From: Leclercia sp. 29361 | Lineage (GTDB): Bacteria > Pseudomonadota > Gammaproteobacteria > Enterobacterales > Enterobacteriaceae | Assembly: GCF_011290365.1 (NCBI RefSeq) | Contig: NZ_CP049786.1 | Span: forward strand, 3,906,001-3,970,000 | Reading direction: 5' to 3' | DNA length: 64,000 bases | Shown: piece by piece, positions 23,050 to 32,873 of the stretch | Layout: the number at the start of each line of letters is the position of its first letter | How positions within the stretch are numbered: the first letter of the stretch is position 1 | Translations under genes and position numbers: made by a program | The notes under the pieces: model-generated | The model's input: the letters and a program-made list of their open reading frames with translations, nothing else | Databases searched by the model: none | What the model was told of the DNA's origin: nothing

Positions 23050-23069
23050 GCGCCGTCTTCGGACGGCGC
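23050..23069 (+). other. UUCG-capped hairpin between sdaC and sdaB
   Basis: GCGCCGTC (23050-23057) and GACGGCGC (23062-23069) close a TTCG loop, giving the very stable C(UUCG)G tetraloop. No T run follows (ACTCTTC), so it is more likely an mRNA-stabilising or attenuating stem than a terminator. Confidence 0.7.
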
Positions 23070-23102
23070 ACTCTTCTCCCAAGACGTAGCAACGGACGCA
23101 TC

Positions 23103-24470
23103 ATGATTAGCGTTTTCGATATTTTCAAAATTGGTATTGGTCCATCCAGCTCGCACACCGTCGGGCCGATGAAAGCCGGTAAACAGTTCACGGACGATCT
23201 TATTGCGCGCGGAATGCTGCACGACACGACCCGCGTGGTGGTGGATGTTTACGGCTCCCTGTCGCTGACCGGCAAAGGTCACCATACCGATATCGCCATT
23301 ATTATGGGCCTGGCGGGCAACCTGCCGGATAGCGTGGATATTGACGCCATCCCGGCCTTTATCCAGGACGTTAACACTCACAGCCGGTTGCTGCTGGCGA
23401 AGGGTGAACACGAAGTTGAGTTCCCGGTTGATCGCTGCATGAATTTCCATGCCGACAACCTGTCGCTGCACGAAAATGGTATGCGGATCACTGCCCTGGC
23501 AGGCGACAAGGCGATTTACAGTCAAACCTATTACTCCATCGGCGGCGGTTTTATCGTCGACGAAGACCATTTTGGCCAGAGCGACAGCGCGCCTGTGGCG
23601 GTTCCTTATCCGTACAAATCGGCGGCCGATCTGCAGCGCCATTGCCAGGAGAGCGGTCTGTCACTCTCCGGCCTGATGATGCAAAACGAGCTGGCATTGC
23701 ACAGCAAAGCGGAGCTGGAACAGCACTTTGCCAACGTCTGGGAAGTGATGCGTGGCGGTATTGAACGCGGTATTACTACCGAGGGCGTTCTGCCGGGCAA
23801 ACTGCGCGTTCCGCGTCGGGCTGCCGCCCTGCGCCGCATGCTGGTGAGCAGTGACAAAACCACCAGCGACCCGATGGCGGTGGTGGACTGGATCAACATG
23901 TTCGCACTGGCGGTGAACGAAGAGAATGCCGCGGGTGGCCGCGTGGTTACCGCCCCGACCAACGGTGCCTGCGGTATCGTTCCGGCGGTGCTGGCTTATT
24001 ACGACAAGTTCATCCGCGAAGTGAATGCTAACTCGCTGGCCCGCTATCTGCTGGTCACCAGCGCCATTGGCTCGCTGTACAAGATGAACGCCTCCATCTC
24101 CGGCGCGGAAGTGGGCTGCCAGGGTGAAGTAGGCGTGGCCTGCTCAATGGCGGCGGCGGGACTGGCGGAGCTGCTGGGCGGAAGCCCGACGCAGGTCTGT
24201 ATTGCCGCAGAGATCGGGATGGAGCATAACCTCGGTCTGACCTGCGATCCGGTTGCCGGTCAGGTGCAGGTGCCGTGCATCGAGCGTAACGCGATTGCTT
24301 CCGTGAAGGCGGTCAACGCCGCGCGTATGGCGCTGCGCCGTACCAGCGAGCCGCGCGTCTGCCTCGATAAAGTGATCGAAACCATGTATGAGACCGGGAA
24401 AGACATGAATGCCAAATACCGCGAAACCTCTCGCGGCGGTCTGGCGATGAAGATTGTCACCTGCGATTAA
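23103..24470 (+). CDS. sdaB: L-serine deaminase II
   Basis: [4Fe-4S] L-serine ammonia-lyase producing pyruvate and ammonia. I chose the ATG at 23103 (MISVFDIFKIGIGPSSSHT), giving 455 aa, the E. coli SdaB length; the frame is open upstream into sdaC but that part is unrelated. Iron-sulfur cysteines are expected in GACGI, GCQGEVGVACSMAAAG and LTCDPVAGQVQVPC. The Shine-Dalgarno is weak (GGAC), consistent with coupling to sdaC 61 bp upstream. Confidence 0.96.
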   Translation: MISVFDIFKIGIGPSSSHTVGPMKAGKQFTDDLIARGMLHDTTRVVVDVYGSLSLTGKGHHTDIAIIMGLAGNLPDSVDIDAIPAFIQDVNTHSRLLLAKGEHEVEFPVDRCMNFHADNLSLHENGMRITALAGDKAIYSQTYYSIGGGFIVDEDHFGQSDSAPVAVPYPYKSAADLQRHCQESGLSLSGLMMQNELALHSKAELEQHFANVWEVMRGGIERGITTEGVLPGKLRVPRRAAALRRMLVSSDKTTSDPMAVVDWINMFALAVNEENAAGGRVVTAPTNGACGIVPAVLAYYDKFIREVNANSLARYLLVTSAIGSLYKMNASISGAEVGCQGEVGVACSMAAAGLAELLGGSPTQVCIAAEIGMEHNLGLTCDPVAGQVQVPCIERNAIASVKAVNAARMALRRTSEPRVCLDKVIETMYETGKDMNAKYRETSRGGLAMKIVTCD

Positions 24471-24477
24471 GTCCAAA

Positions 24478-24506
24478 AAGGAGCCTCGTTTTGCGAGGCT
24501 CCTTCC
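24478..24506 (+). terminator. Terminator hairpin after sdaB
   Basis: AAGGAGCCTCG (24478-24488) pairs with CGAGGCTCCTT (24494-24504), an 11-bp perfect stem. The trailing T run is short (TT then CCC), so efficiency is uncertain. Confidence 0.75.
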
Positions 24507-24582
24507 CGAACGCCCCGCCACACGTAGTTTCCCCCCGCCGACAGTGTTACCCTTATTTGACTGAACAGAAGGGAGAAAATCT

Positions 24583-25341
24583 GTGGCCGTTCATTTGCTT
24601 ATTGTCGACGCGCTCAACCTTATCCGGCGCATCCACGCGGTTCAGGGTACGCCCTGCAAGGATACCTGCCTGAATGCGCTGGAGCAGCTTATCCGCCACA
24701 GCCAGCCCAGCCACGTGGTCGCCGTGTTTGACGATGAAGCCCGTAACAGCGGCTGGCGGCATCAGCGCCTGCCGGATTACAAGGCCGGCCGTGCGCCGAT
24801 GCCGGATGACCTGCACGCAGAAATGCCCACCATCCGCGCCACCTTTGAACAGCGCGGGGTTCCCTGCTGGGGCGCCGAGGGCAACGAAGCTGACGATCTG
24901 GCCGCCACCCTGGCGGTAAAAGTCGCCAGCGCCGGGCATCAGGCCACCATTGTCTCGACGGACAAGGGCTACTGTCAGCTGCTCTCCCCCACTATTCGCA
25001 TCCGCGACTATTTCCAGAAACGCTGGCTGGATGCCCCCTTTATCGCCAGTGAGTTTGGCGTCTCGCCGCAGCAGCTACCGGATTACTGGGGTCTGGCGGG
25101 GATCAGTAGCTCAAAAGTGCCGGGTGTGGCAGGCATTGGCCCGAAAAGCGCGGCCCAACTGCTAACCGATTTTCAGGATCTGGAGGGGATTTACGCCCGC
25201 CTGGATGAGGTGCCAGAGAAGTGGCGCAAAAAGCTGGAAGCGCATAAAGAGATGGCCTTTATCTGCCGGGACGTGGCGCGGTTACAGACCGATTTACAGT
25301 TAGACGGGAATTTGCAGCAGCTACGGTTAGATCGAGTGTGA
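24583..25341 (+). CDS. xni: Flap endonuclease-like protein Xni (ExoIX)
   Basis: FEN1-family protein related to the 5' nuclease domain of DNA polymerase I; the purified E. coli protein has flap endonuclease activity. It is 252 aa (E. coli 251). Metal-binding acidic clusters are seen in [17 protein letters not shown] and [12 protein letters not shown]; the helix-hairpin-helix is in [14 protein letters not shown]. Like E. coli Xni, it lacks some acidic residues of full FENs. The start codon is GTG (24583) with GGGAG upstream. Confidence 0.95.
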   Translation: MAVHLLIVDALNLIRRIHAVQGTPCKDTCLNALEQLIRHSQPSHVVAVFDDEARNSGWRHQRLPDYKAGRAPMPDDLHAEMPTIRATFEQRGVPCWGAEGNEADDLAATLAVKVASAGHQATIVSTDKGYCQLLSPTIRIRDYFQKRWLDAPFIASEFGVSPQQLPDYWGLAGISSSKVPGVAGIGPKSAAQLLTDFQDLEGIYARLDEVPEKWRKKLEAHKEMAFICRDVARLQTDLQLDGNLQQLRLDRV

Positions 25342-25347
25342 GTTTAT

Positions 25348-25421
25348 GCCCGGTGGCGCGATGCTTACCGGGCCTACGGACGAGGGTTGTTGTAGGCCCG
25401 GTAAGCGTAGCGCCACCGGGC
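25348..25421. repeat. BIME: two inverted REP elements between xni and rlmM
   Basis: One REP (25348-25379, GCCCGGTGGCGCGATGCTTA...) and its inverted copy (25391-25421, TGTAGGCCCGGTAAGCG...) face each other across ~11 bp. Each is itself palindromic. The pair fills the gap between the convergent xni and rlmM genes, the usual BIME position. Confidence 0.88.
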
Positions 25422-25431
25422 GTTACAAAGG

Positions 25432-26532
25432 TTATCTCTCGTCGCGACGCCCACCGACGGCAGCCCACCAGCGGCGGATATGCACGGTGACTTCTTCACG
25501 ATCGTGGTACAGCTGGCGCGCCTGAATCACCACGTTAATACCGTGTTCATCCATCTGCTCCTGAATGTAGGCCAGGTTCTGAGAGACTTCCTCATAGCGC
25601 TTTTTCATCGGCAGCTTGAGGTTAAAAATGGTCTCACGACACCAGCCGTTCACCAGCCAGGAGGCCATCAGGGCCGCCACTTTTGCCGGTTTCTCTACCA
25701 TGTCGCACACCATCCAGGAGATGTTGTTGCGGGTTGGACGATAGCGGAAACCATCTTCACGCAGCCAGGTCACCTGCCCGGTATCCATCAGGCTTTGCGC
25801 CATCGGACCGTTGTCGACAGAGGAAACCCACATGTTGCGCTTCACCAGCTGATAGGTCCAGCCGCCCGGACAGGCACCGAGATCAACCGCATACATGCCG
25901 TTTGCCAGGCGTTCGTCCCACTCATCAGCGGGAATAAAGACGTGAAACGCCTCTTCAAGCTTCAGCGTTGAGCGGCTTGGGGCATCAGCCGGGAACCGCA
26001 GACGGGGGATGCCCATAAAGAACGGCGAGTTATTGGTGGTGTAGGAATAACCGGTATAGCAGCAGCCAGGGGCGATAAAGAAGATATGGACCACGGGACG
26101 TTTTGGTGTCTCGTAGTTGGTTAACACGCCCGCCTCACGCAGTGCCGCGCGCAGCGGCACGGTGAACTTACGGCAGAACTTCATCAGCTCTTTGCTTTCG
26201 TTGGTGTCCGCAACCTCAACGCGCAGATCGCCGCCCTTCTCCACCACGCCCTGCAGCATGCCAACAATCGGCGAAATGCGATCTTCAGGCGGCAGATCTT
26301 TCAGCAGTTCACCCGCGACAAACATCTGACGGGCAAAAATCAGCGAGCTGAACGGCAAGTCGCGAACCAGTTTTTCCGCGTCATCAGCCTGATAGCACTC
26401 GAAAACAACATAGCCCGAATTCTCTTTTACGCGGGCAAAACCAAATACCTCGCGCTTCGCGGCTTTATCAGTGATCTCCGCGGCACACTCTTTTTCAAAG
26501 CCCGGGCGACAATATAAGACAACTTTATTCAT
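25432..26532 (-). CDS. rlmM: 23S rRNA 2'-O-ribose C2498 methyltransferase RlmM
   Basis: SAM-dependent methylation of C2498 in the peptidyl transferase centre. It is 366 aa from the ATG at 26530-26532 ([20 protein letters not shown]), equal to E. coli. A THUMP-like N domain precedes a Rossmann methyltransferase with [14 protein letters not shown] and the K-D-K-E-type residues. The start overlaps the ygdD stop by 8 nt, and AAGGG lies upstream. A TTG two codons earlier is possible but less likely. Confidence 0.95.
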   Translation of the reverse strand: MNKVVLYCRPGFEKECAAEITDKAAKREVFGFARVKENSGYVVFECYQADDAEKLVRDLPFSSLIFARQMFVAGELLKDLPPEDRISPIVGMLQGVVEKGGDLRVEVADTNESKELMKFCRKFTVPLRAALREAGVLTNYETPKRPVVHIFFIAPGCCYTGYSYTTNNSPFFMGIPRLRFPADAPSRSTLKLEEAFHVFIPADEWDERLANGMYAVDLGACPGGWTYQLVKRNMWVSSVDNGPMAQSLMDTGQVTWLREDGFRYRPTRNNISWMVCDMVEKPAKVAALMASWLVNGWCRETIFNLKLPMKKRYEEVSQNLAYIQEQMDEHGINVVIQARQLYHDREEVTVHIRRWWAAVGGRRDER

Positions 26533-26920
26533 GAACAACGCCCTTGCGTTTCAGACGGAACGAACCGATTAACATTAATACCCACCCGACCAGGAAGCTG
26601 ACGCCGCCGACCGGGGTAACAAACGCCCACAGGCGTAAATGCGACAGCGCAAGGCAGTACAGGCTACCGCTGAACAGCACGGTACCCAGCGCCATAAATA
26701 CGCTGCTCCAGTAAAACCAGATACTGATACGGCGTTGCATCGCCACGGCTAATCCGAAGATCGCCAGGGTGTGAAACGCCTGATATTCCAGACCGGTGTG
26801 GATCCAATCCATCTCCACCACACCCAGTGATTTGCGTAAGACATGTGCGCCAAAAGCGCCCAGGGCAACAAAAATAAAGCCACTCACCGCGGCAAAAATC
26901 AGCATAAAACGGCTGGTCAT
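26525..26920 (-). CDS. ygdD: DUF423 membrane protein YgdD
   Basis: A 131-residue inner-membrane protein, the E. coli length, with four hydrophobic segments (near 5-25, 45-62, 68-88 and 95-120) and the conserved GAFGAH motif after the first. The family has no established function. It sits between gcvA (45 bp upstream) and rlmM (8-bp overlap), so it is probably transcribed with both. Confidence 0.92.
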   Translation of the reverse strand: MTSRFMLIFAAVSGFIFVALGAFGAHVLRKSLGVVEMDWIHTGLEYQAFHTLAIFGLAVAMQRRISIWFYWSSVFMALGTVLFSGSLYCLALSHLRLWAFVTPVGGVSFLVGWVLMLIGSFRLKRKGVVHE

Positions 26921-26965
26921 GTTTCTGTCCTGAAGTTATGCGCGTCCTGCGCGCAAAAGAAAGTG

Positions 26966-27880
26966 TTACTCGTACCGAAAGCGGAATTTTTCTTGCTCGT
27001 TGGCCGCCTTTGCCAGGATCCACTGGCGAAACGCGGCTATTTTACCCAGTTCTGCCTGACTGTCATGACAAACCAGATAAAAAGCATTCTTACTGACCAG
27101 AACATCATTAAAGGGGCAGACCAGGCGGCCGGCCTCAATTTCGGACTGCGCCATGACGTTGTTTGCCAACGCCACGCCCTGTCCATGGATGGCAGCCTGT
27201 AACACCATCGCACTGTGGCTGAAGATGGGGCCCTGCTGCACATTAATATGGTTAAGACCAAGCTGGCGGGTATAAGTTTGCCAGTCGCGGCGAGAAGCAT
27301 CATGCAAAAGCGTATGCTGCGCCAGATTCTCCGGTGCTTTTAACGCTTTTTCGCCTGTTAAGAGTAGTGGTGAGCAGACCGGCAGCAAATACTCCGCGTA
27401 CAATTTTTCGACACGCAGGCCTGGCCAGTTGCCGCGACCATAGAAAATTGCCACGTCGACATCGTCCGCCAGCTTGTCTTCCTGACGGTCGACAGCCTGG
27501 ATTCGGACATCAATCCCCGGATAAGCTGAGTTAAAGCTTGAGAGTCTCGGCACCAGCCACTGAATGGCAAAACTGGGCAATAAACTGACAGTCAGTGCCC
27601 CTTTGGCACTGCGCGCCTGCAGCTTACGGGTCGCCTCCGTCAACTGGGAGAAGATCTCTTTAATATCCTGAAAATAGCTCTGCCCCTCTTCCGTCAGAAG
27701 CAGGGAACGGTTGCGGCGGCGGAACAGCTTGAGGCCCAGAAAATCCTCAAGGGACTTGATTTGATGACTTACTGCGGCCTGCGTCACAAAAAGCTCATCG
27801 GCCGCGCGCGTGAAACTTAAATGGCGGGCGGCAGCGTCAAATACACGTAATGCATTAAGAGGTGGTAATCGCTTGGACAT
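26966..27880 (-). CDS. gcvA: LysR-type regulator GcvA
   Basis: Controls the glycine cleavage operon gcvTHP and activates the sRNA gene gcvB. It is 304 aa (E. coli 305). The winged helix-turn-helix occupies about residues 10-60 (LSFTRAADELFVTQAAVSHQ), followed by a LysR effector domain. It is divergent from gcvB with 128 bp between the gene starts. The target genes gcvTHP are not in the window. Confidence 0.96.
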   Translation of the reverse strand: MSKRLPPLNALRVFDAAARHLSFTRAADELFVTQAAVSHQIKSLEDFLGLKLFRRRNRSLLLTEEGQSYFQDIKEIFSQLTEATRKLQARSAKGALTVSLLPSFAIQWLVPRLSSFNSAYPGIDVRIQAVDRQEDKLADDVDVAIFYGRGNWPGLRVEKLYAEYLLPVCSPLLLTGEKALKAPENLAQHTLLHDASRRDWQTYTRQLGLNHINVQQGPIFSHSAMVLQAAIHGQGVALANNVMAQSEIEAGRLVCPFNDVLVSKNAFYLVCHDSQAELGKIAAFRQWILAKAANEQEKFRFRYE

Positions 27881-27936
27881 GGTTATCTGGCTTAGATGTT
27901 AACGGCTTTTAACAAACAGGAAACAACGTTTAACCT

Positions 27937-28002
27937 ATTAGTTTTTTTTATCTGAGCCATTATAAATTGTCCGTTGAGGAACTACCAGCAAATACCTATA
28001 GT
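27937..28002 (+). promoter_or_regulatory. gcvB promoter with a GcvA half-site
   Basis: The -35 TTGAGG (27974-27979) and -10 TATAGT (27997-28002) are 17 bp apart and place the start at 28009. CTAAT, the core of the GcvA binding motif, is present on the minus strand at 27937-27941, a position where GcvA could activate gcvB and repress itself. Confidence 0.75.
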
Positions 28003-28008
28003 GGCGGC

Positions 28009-28215
28009 ACTTCCTGAGCCGGAACGAAAAGTTTTTTTGGAATGCGTGTTCTGAAGGGCTTTTGGCTTACGGTTGTGATGTTGTGTTGTTGTGTTTGCAA
28101 TTGGTCTGCGATTCAGACCCCGGTAGCAACGCTACCAATTTTTCACTTCCTGTACATTTACCCTGTCTGTCCATAGTGATTAATGTAGCACCGCCCAATT
28201 GCGGTGCTTTTTTTT
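28009..28215 (+). ncRNA. gcvB: GcvB small RNA
   Basis: A 207-nt Hfq-dependent sRNA (E. coli ~206 nt) repressing many amino-acid and peptide transport mRNAs. It starts ACTTCCTGAGCCGGAACG and contains the G/U-rich R1 seed region near 28075-28105 (GTTGTGATGTTGTG...). It ends in a terminator, AGCACCGC (28187-28194) / GCGGTGCT (28201-28208) plus a T run. It lies between gcvA and ygdI as in E. coli. The variable stretch near 28030-28060 differs somewhat from E. coli as I remember it; R1 looks unchanged. Confidence 0.97.
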
Positions 28216-28228
28216 GTCTGCAATTCCG

Positions 28229-28456
28229 TTAGTGATCCAGCTCAACCATCTCTTTCACATCACCACGGTTGATTTGCTGTTTGTTCCCGTTAGCATCCTT
28301 ATACGAGATCATACCGGTGTCATTATCGGTTTGTGGCTTACCGTCGGACACGATTGAACGGCCATCATTGGTATGCATAACGTAGTTATTACCGGAACAG
28401 GCGCTCAGGGCGAAAGTCAGCATACAGGCAGAAACAATTGCGACAGTCTTTTTCAT
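28229..28456 (-). CDS. ygdI: Small lipoprotein YgdI (DUF903)
   Basis: A 75-residue predicted lipoprotein. The signal peptide ends in the lipobox LSAC, with Cys20 as the lipidated residue. The mature part has the DUF903 pattern NYVMHTNDGRSIVSDGKP. The ATG follows AAAGGAG. It is a paralogue of ygdR 27 kb away in this window (55995-56213). Function unknown; the family is abundant in enterobacterial envelopes. Confidence 0.92.
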   Translation of the reverse strand: MKKTVAIVSACMLTFALSACSGNNYVMHTNDGRSIVSDGKPQTDNDTGMISYKDANGNKQQINRGDVKEMVELDH

Positions 28457-28649
28457 CTTTTATCTCCTTTAGCAATTAATGCTATCTAAACCATGTTTCA
28501 GAACAGGCTAAAACATCTTCCTGACACTATTTCAGCATAACCTGCTTCGTCTGTTACGCCAGGATAAACAGACAAATCCGATAGAGATCAACCTTCTTGC
28601 CCTGCCGCTGAATTTGCGCGACGATCTCTTCATGATAAAGAGGAATTCC

Positions 28650-29858
28650 ATGAACGCATTCAGCCCTGCCCATTTTCGTGCGCAGTTTCCGGCGCTGGCC
28701 GATGCCGGTGTCTATCTCGATAGCGCCGCGACGGCCCTCAAGCCTCAGGCGGTGATCGATGCTACCCACCAGTTTTACAGCCTGAGCGCAGGCAATGTGC
28801 ATCGCAGCCAGTACGCCGAGGCGCAACGCTTAACCGCGCGCTATGAAGCGGCCCGCGATCAGGTTGCGCAGTTGCTTAATGCCGAAAGCGGTAAAAACAT
28901 TGTCTGGACCCGCGGCACCACCGAAGCCATCAACATGGTGGCCCAGTGCTATGCCCGCCCACGCCTGCAGCCGGGGGACGAGATCATCGTCAGCGAGGCG
29001 GAGCATCATGCCAATCTGGTGCCCTGGCTGATGGTGGCTGAGCAGACCGGCGCCCGGGTAGTGAAGTTACCCCTGGGCGCGGATTGGGTGGCGGATATCG
29101 CCCGCTTGCCCGATGTGATCACTCCTCGCAGCCGTATTCTCGCGCTGGGGCAGATGTCCAACGTCACCGGCGGCTGTCCGGATCTGGCCCGCGCTATTGA
29201 GATTGCCCATGCCAACGACATGGTGGTGATGGTTGATGGCGCGCAGGGTGTAGTGCACTTCCCGGCAGACGTACAGCAGCTGGATATCGATTTCTATGCT
29301 TTCTCCGGGCATAAGCTGTACGGGCCAACCGGGATCGGCGCGCTGTACGGCAAAGCGGAGCTGCTGGAGCAGATGACCCCGTGGCTCGGCGGCGGCAAGA
29401 TGATCGCCGAAGTGAGCTTTGATGGCTTCCAAACCCAGGCGGTGCCGTATCGCCTGGAGGCCGGGACGCCCAACGTCGCCGGGGTAATTGGCCTGAGTGC
29501 GGCGCTGGAGTGGCTGGCGGATATCGATCTGCAGCAGGCAGAGAGCTGGAGTCGTGGGCTGGCAACGCTGGCGGAAGAAGCGCTGAAAAAACGCCCCGGT
29601 TTTCGCTCTTTCCGGGTTCAGGATTCAAGCCTGCTGGCGTTTGATTTTGCCGGGGTGCATCACAGCGACATGGTGACACTGCTGGCGGGATACGGCATTG
29701 CCCTGCGCGCCGGTCAGCACTGCGCCCAGCCGCTGCTGGCAGCGCTTGGCGTTCCGGGTACCCTGCGCGTCTCGTTTGCACCCTATAACACCCAAAGCGA
29801 TGTCGAGGCCCTGGTTGCCGCCGTCGATCGCGCCCTTGCCTTACTGGTGGATGAATGA
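28650..29858 (+). CDS. csdA: Cysteine desulfurase CsdA
   Basis: PLP enzyme removing sulfur (or selenium) from cysteine, donating it to CsdE. It is 402 aa from the ATG at 28650 ([15 protein letters not shown]. coli 401), with AGAGG upstream; the frame is open 12 codons earlier but without a better site. The PLP lysine is Lys222 in [11 protein letters not shown] and the persulfide cysteine is Cys358 in [11 protein letters not shown]. It overlaps csdE by 4 nt. Confidence 0.97.
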   Translation: MNAFSPAHFRAQFPALADAGVYLDSAATALKPQAVIDATHQFYSLSAGNVHRSQYAEAQRLTARYEAARDQVAQLLNAESGKNIVWTRGTTEAINMVAQCYARPRLQPGDEIIVSEAEHHANLVPWLMVAEQTGARVVKLPLGADWVADIARLPDVITPRSRILALGQMSNVTGGCPDLARAIEIAHANDMVVMVDGAQGVVHFPADVQQLDIDFYAFSGHKLYGPTGIGALYGKAELLEQMTPWLGGGKMIAEVSFDGFQTQAVPYRLEAGTPNVAGVIGLSAALEWLADIDLQQAESWSRGLATLAEEALKKRPGFRSFRVQDSSLLAFDFAGVHHSDMVTLLAGYGIALRAGQHCAQPLLAALGVPGTLRVSFAPYNTQSDVEALVAAVDRALALLVDE

Positions 29859-30295
29859 CAAGCCCAACTCTGGCCGGACACCCGTTCGGCACCGTCATCA
29901 CTGACGAGACGTTAAAACAGACCTTCGCCCCGCTGAGCCAGTGGGAAGACAAATATCGCCAGCTGATCCTGCTGGGCAAACAGCTCCCCGCGCTGTCCGA
30001 TGAGCTGAAAGCGCAGGCAAAAGAGATCCCCGGCTGTGAGAACCGCGTCTGGCTTGGGGTCACGCCCGTGGGGGATAAGCTGCATTTTTATGGCGACAGC
30101 GAAGGCCGCATTGTGCGCGGATTGCTGGCGGTATTGTTGACAGCAATAGAGGGAAAAAGCGCCGCGCAGATCCTCAGTGAAAGCCCGCTGGCGCTGTTTG
30201 ATGAGCTGGGGTTACGTGGCCAACTGAGCGCCTCGCGCAGCCAGGGGCTGACTGCGCTGAGTGAGGCGGTGCTGGAAGCGGCGCGTCAGGCTTGA
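29855..30295 (+). CDS. csdE: Sulfur acceptor CsdE
   Basis: SufE-like protein that takes persulfide sulfur from CsdA. It is 146 aa (E. coli 147). The acceptor Cys61 is in [12 protein letters not shown]. Its start overlaps the csdA stop (ATGA), so the two are translationally coupled. The last 10 bp overlap the 3' end of tcdA on the opposite strand; TcdA is the tRNA-modifying partner of the same pathway. Confidence 0.96.
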   Translation: MTSPTLAGHPFGTVITDETLKQTFAPLSQWEDKYRQLILLGKQLPALSDELKAQAKEIPGCENRVWLGVTPVGDKLHFYGDSEGRIVRGLLAVLLTAIEGKSAAQILSESPLALFDELGLRGQLSASRSQGLTALSEAVLEAARQA

Positions 30296-31092
30296 CGTTC
30301 CGCCTTCGCCATCATCTTTTTCAGGGCGTGAGACACGGCGATAAAACCAAAGGTCGCGGTCACCATGGTGGCCGCACCAAACCCGGAGGCGCAGTCCATC
30401 CGTTTTGGCCCTTCCGCGGTGCTCTTCATGGCGCAGACTGAGCCGTCCGCCTGAGGGTAAACCAGCGCTTCCGTGGAGAAGACGCAGTCTATGCCCAGCT
30501 TGCCTTTGCTGTTTTTCACTACCCCAAAATCGCTTTTCAGTCGTTCGCGCAGCTTGGCGGCCAGCGGATCCTGAATGGTTTTCGCCAGGTCGGTGACCTG
30601 AATTTGCGTCGGGTCGATCTGTCCGCCCGCCCCACCAGTGGTCACCAGCGGCACTTTATTGCGACGACACCAGGCGATCAGCGCCGCTTTTGGGCGTACG
30701 CTGTCGATGGCGTCAATCACGTAGCTGTAACCCGCGCCCATATACTGGGCGACGTTATCGGCCGTTACGAAATCATCAATCACGGTGACACGGCATTCCG
30801 GGTTGATCTGGCGAATGCGTTCCGCCATCACCTCGGATTTTGCCAGCCCGACGCTGTCGCGCAGGGCGTGGATCTGCCGGTTGGTGTTGGTCACGCAGAC
30901 ATCATCCATGTCGATAAGCGTAATGGCGCCGATCCCGGTTCGTGCCAGCGCTTCCGCCGCCCATGAGCCAACGCCGCCAATCCCGACCACGCAGACGTGC
31001 GCATCGGCAAACAGTTGCAGGGCTTTTTCACCATATAAACGCGCGGTGCCACCAAAACGCTGGCGCCAGGCTTCGCTCATTACCACAGACAT
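30286..31092 (-). CDS. tcdA: tRNA threonylcarbamoyladenosine dehydratase TcdA
   Basis: E1-like ATP-dependent enzyme that cyclises t6A37 to ct6A37 in ANN-decoding tRNAs; E. coli TcdA works with CsdA-CsdE. The 268 residues equal E. coli. The nucleotide-binding motif is [19 protein letters not shown], followed by [10 protein letters not shown] and the [12 protein letters not shown] block; [12 protein letters not shown] lies toward the C terminus. It is convergent with csdE. Confidence 0.96.
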   Translation of the reverse strand: MSVVMSEAWRQRFGGTARLYGEKALQLFADAHVCVVGIGGVGSWAAEALARTGIGAITLIDMDDVCVTNTNRQIHALRDSVGLAKSEVMAERIRQINPECRVTVIDDFVTADNVAQYMGAGYSYVIDAIDSVRPKAALIAWCRRNKVPLVTTGGAGGQIDPTQIQVTDLAKTIQDPLAAKLRERLKSDFGVVKNSKGKLGIDCVFSTEALVYPQADGSVCAMKSTAEGPKRMDCASGFGAATMVTATFGFIAVSHALKKMMAKAERQA

Positions 31093-31162
31093 AGGACCTC
31101 AGATGTAAAAAGGGTGAGAGTTGCCCCTCACCCCGGAAAACATGGCGTCAATATTACCACAC

Positions 31163-32260
31163 TCAGCCGCTAAACACGTTCCCCGCGCCTGCTGCCGGTT
31201 TCAGCACCCACACGCGTCCGTAGTGGTTATACCAGCCCGCACGGTGACCGGCATCAGGCCCGATCCCCTGATAGATGTCGAAGTGCTGGCCTTTGATTGC
31301 GCCGCCAACGTCCAGAGCGACCATCAGACGCAGCTCGTACTGGCCGGAGAATTTCCCGTTGTGATCCAGCGTCGGCACTTCGGCTAACAGCGTGGTACCC
31401 GGCGGGATCACCGTCTTGTCAGAGGCGACCGATGCACGACCAATCAGCGGTACCGCACTCGCCCCTTTCACCGGAGCGAAGTTCTGCGGTTTAAAGAAGA
31501 CAAAGGATGGGTTCTGCTCAAGCAGTTCACGCACTTCAGATTCGCTGTGCTTCTCGCCCCACTCGCGGATCGCCTGCATCGACATATCTTCGCGTTTCAC
31601 TTCCCCGCGATCGATCAGCACTTTACCGATACTGCGGTAAGCATGGCCGTTCTTGCCGGAGTAGCTGAAGAAGTTAAGCGGGCTGCCGTCGCCAAAATCG
31701 ATATAGCCACTGCCCTGCACATCCATAATGAAGTTATCCATCAGCGAGTTGCTGTAGGCAAGAATGTAATTTTCACTCAGCGCACCGGAATAGATCTCGG
31801 CGCGGGACGGCAGGCGGCCACGTTTTGGCGGCATGCGGTAGATAGGATACTTGAACTCACCCTGCGCGGTATGGCGCGCCTGCACCACCGGGGTGTAGTA
31901 GCCGGTAAACTGGACGTTACCGTAGTTGTCGGTGCCTTCCATCTGCCAGGCGTCGAGGCCGTACTGGCGCATGGTGCGGGTATCGCCCCCGGCGCGTAAC
32001 CAGTCCTGCACCGCGTTATAGACGGCATTCTGCGAGCCATACAGCCGCGGCGAGGCGGTGCGGATTTGGCTCACCTGTTCCGCGAAGTCGCCGCCGTTAA
32101 TCGGCGCGCCCACGGCATCCGGCTGATTCACTAAAGAGAAAGGCTGGGTCAGTTTCCCGTCTTTATATTGCTGACCGCGATCGGTCGGTTTGGAGGAGCA
32201 GGCAGCCAGAATGGCTACCATCGCGCCCGTCATCAGATACTTCGCCCAACGTCCTTTCAT
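31163..32260 (-). CDS. mltA: Membrane-bound lytic murein transglycosylase A
   Basis: Outer-membrane lipoprotein cleaving the MurNAc-GlcNAc bond of peptidoglycan with formation of 1,6-anhydro-MurNAc. The 365 residues equal E. coli. The lipobox is LAAC with Cys21. Near the C terminus, the double-psi barrel block has two aspartates, in ALDVGGAIKG (Asp317) and GQHFDIYQG (Asp328 of the precursor, position 308 of the mature protein, the catalytic acid). The gene is monocistronic by spacing. Confidence 0.97.
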   Translation of the reverse strand: MKGRWAKYLMTGAMVAILAACSSKPTDRGQQYKDGKLTQPFSLVNQPDAVGAPINGGDFAEQVSQIRTASPRLYGSQNAVYNAVQDWLRAGGDTRTMRQYGLDAWQMEGTDNYGNVQFTGYYTPVVQARHTAQGEFKYPIYRMPPKRGRLPSRAEIYSGALSENYILAYSNSLMDNFIMDVQGSGYIDFGDGSPLNFFSYSGKNGHAYRSIGKVLIDRGEVKREDMSMQAIREWGEKHSESEVRELLEQNPSFVFFKPQNFAPVKGASAVPLIGRASVASDKTVIPPGTTLLAEVPTLDHNGKFSGQYELRLMVALDVGGAIKGQHFDIYQGIGPDAGHRAGWYNHYGRVWVLKPAAGAGNVFSG

Positions 32261-32426
32261 TATGTCTCGTCTTTTAGTTGCCCGTTTCTGCGCATCGAAG
32301 ATAACAAACCGGCAAGGGTATTGAAATGCGATTACCTCCCCTCACGCAAATTTTGCGCAAAAAACAGTCGAACTGTCGGCATAGCATACAATCAACACCT
32401 AATTTGGTGATTTTTACGAAAAAGGG

Positions 32427-32462
32427 TTGCAACAAAAAGTCATCCGAGTATAGTGCGCATCC
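32427..32462 (+). promoter_or_regulatory. Promoter of the initiator tRNA operon, stringent type
   Basis: The -35 TTGCAA (32427-32432) and -10 TATAGT (32449-32454) are 16 bp apart. They are followed by a GC-rich discriminator GCGC, the feature of promoters turned down by ppGpp. The start is predicted near 32461, just before metZ. Confidence 0.75.
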
Positions 32463-32467
32463 ACGGA

Positions 32468-32544
<77 letters not shown>

Positions 32545-32588
32545 ATTAAAATTTGATGAAGTATCTTCTACGACTGTAGAAAGACGGA

Positions 32589-32665
<77 letters not shown>

Positions 32666-32708
32666 ATCAAATTTAAAGAAGTAAGATTCTACGAAGTAGA
32701 ATGACGGA

Positions 32709-32785
<77 letters not shown>

Positions 32786-32802
32786 ACACTTCTGAAAACA
32801 AT

Positions 32803-32826
32803 AAACACCCTTCCGGGTGTTTTTTT
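32803..32826 (+). terminator. Terminator of the metZWV array
   Basis: AAACACCC (32803-32810) pairs with GGGTGTTT (32815-32822) around TTCC, with the T run reaching 32826. Confidence 0.9.
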
Positions 32827-32873
32827 GTATCTGCAGTTTGTCATTTTGCCGGGCGTAAACCCGGCCATCCTGA

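Noticed and set aside
21899-23227. 442-codon open frame antisense to sdaC and the start of sdaB
   Set aside because: Long only because stop codons are rare in this antisense frame; extremely hydrophilic translation typical of the complement of a membrane protein.
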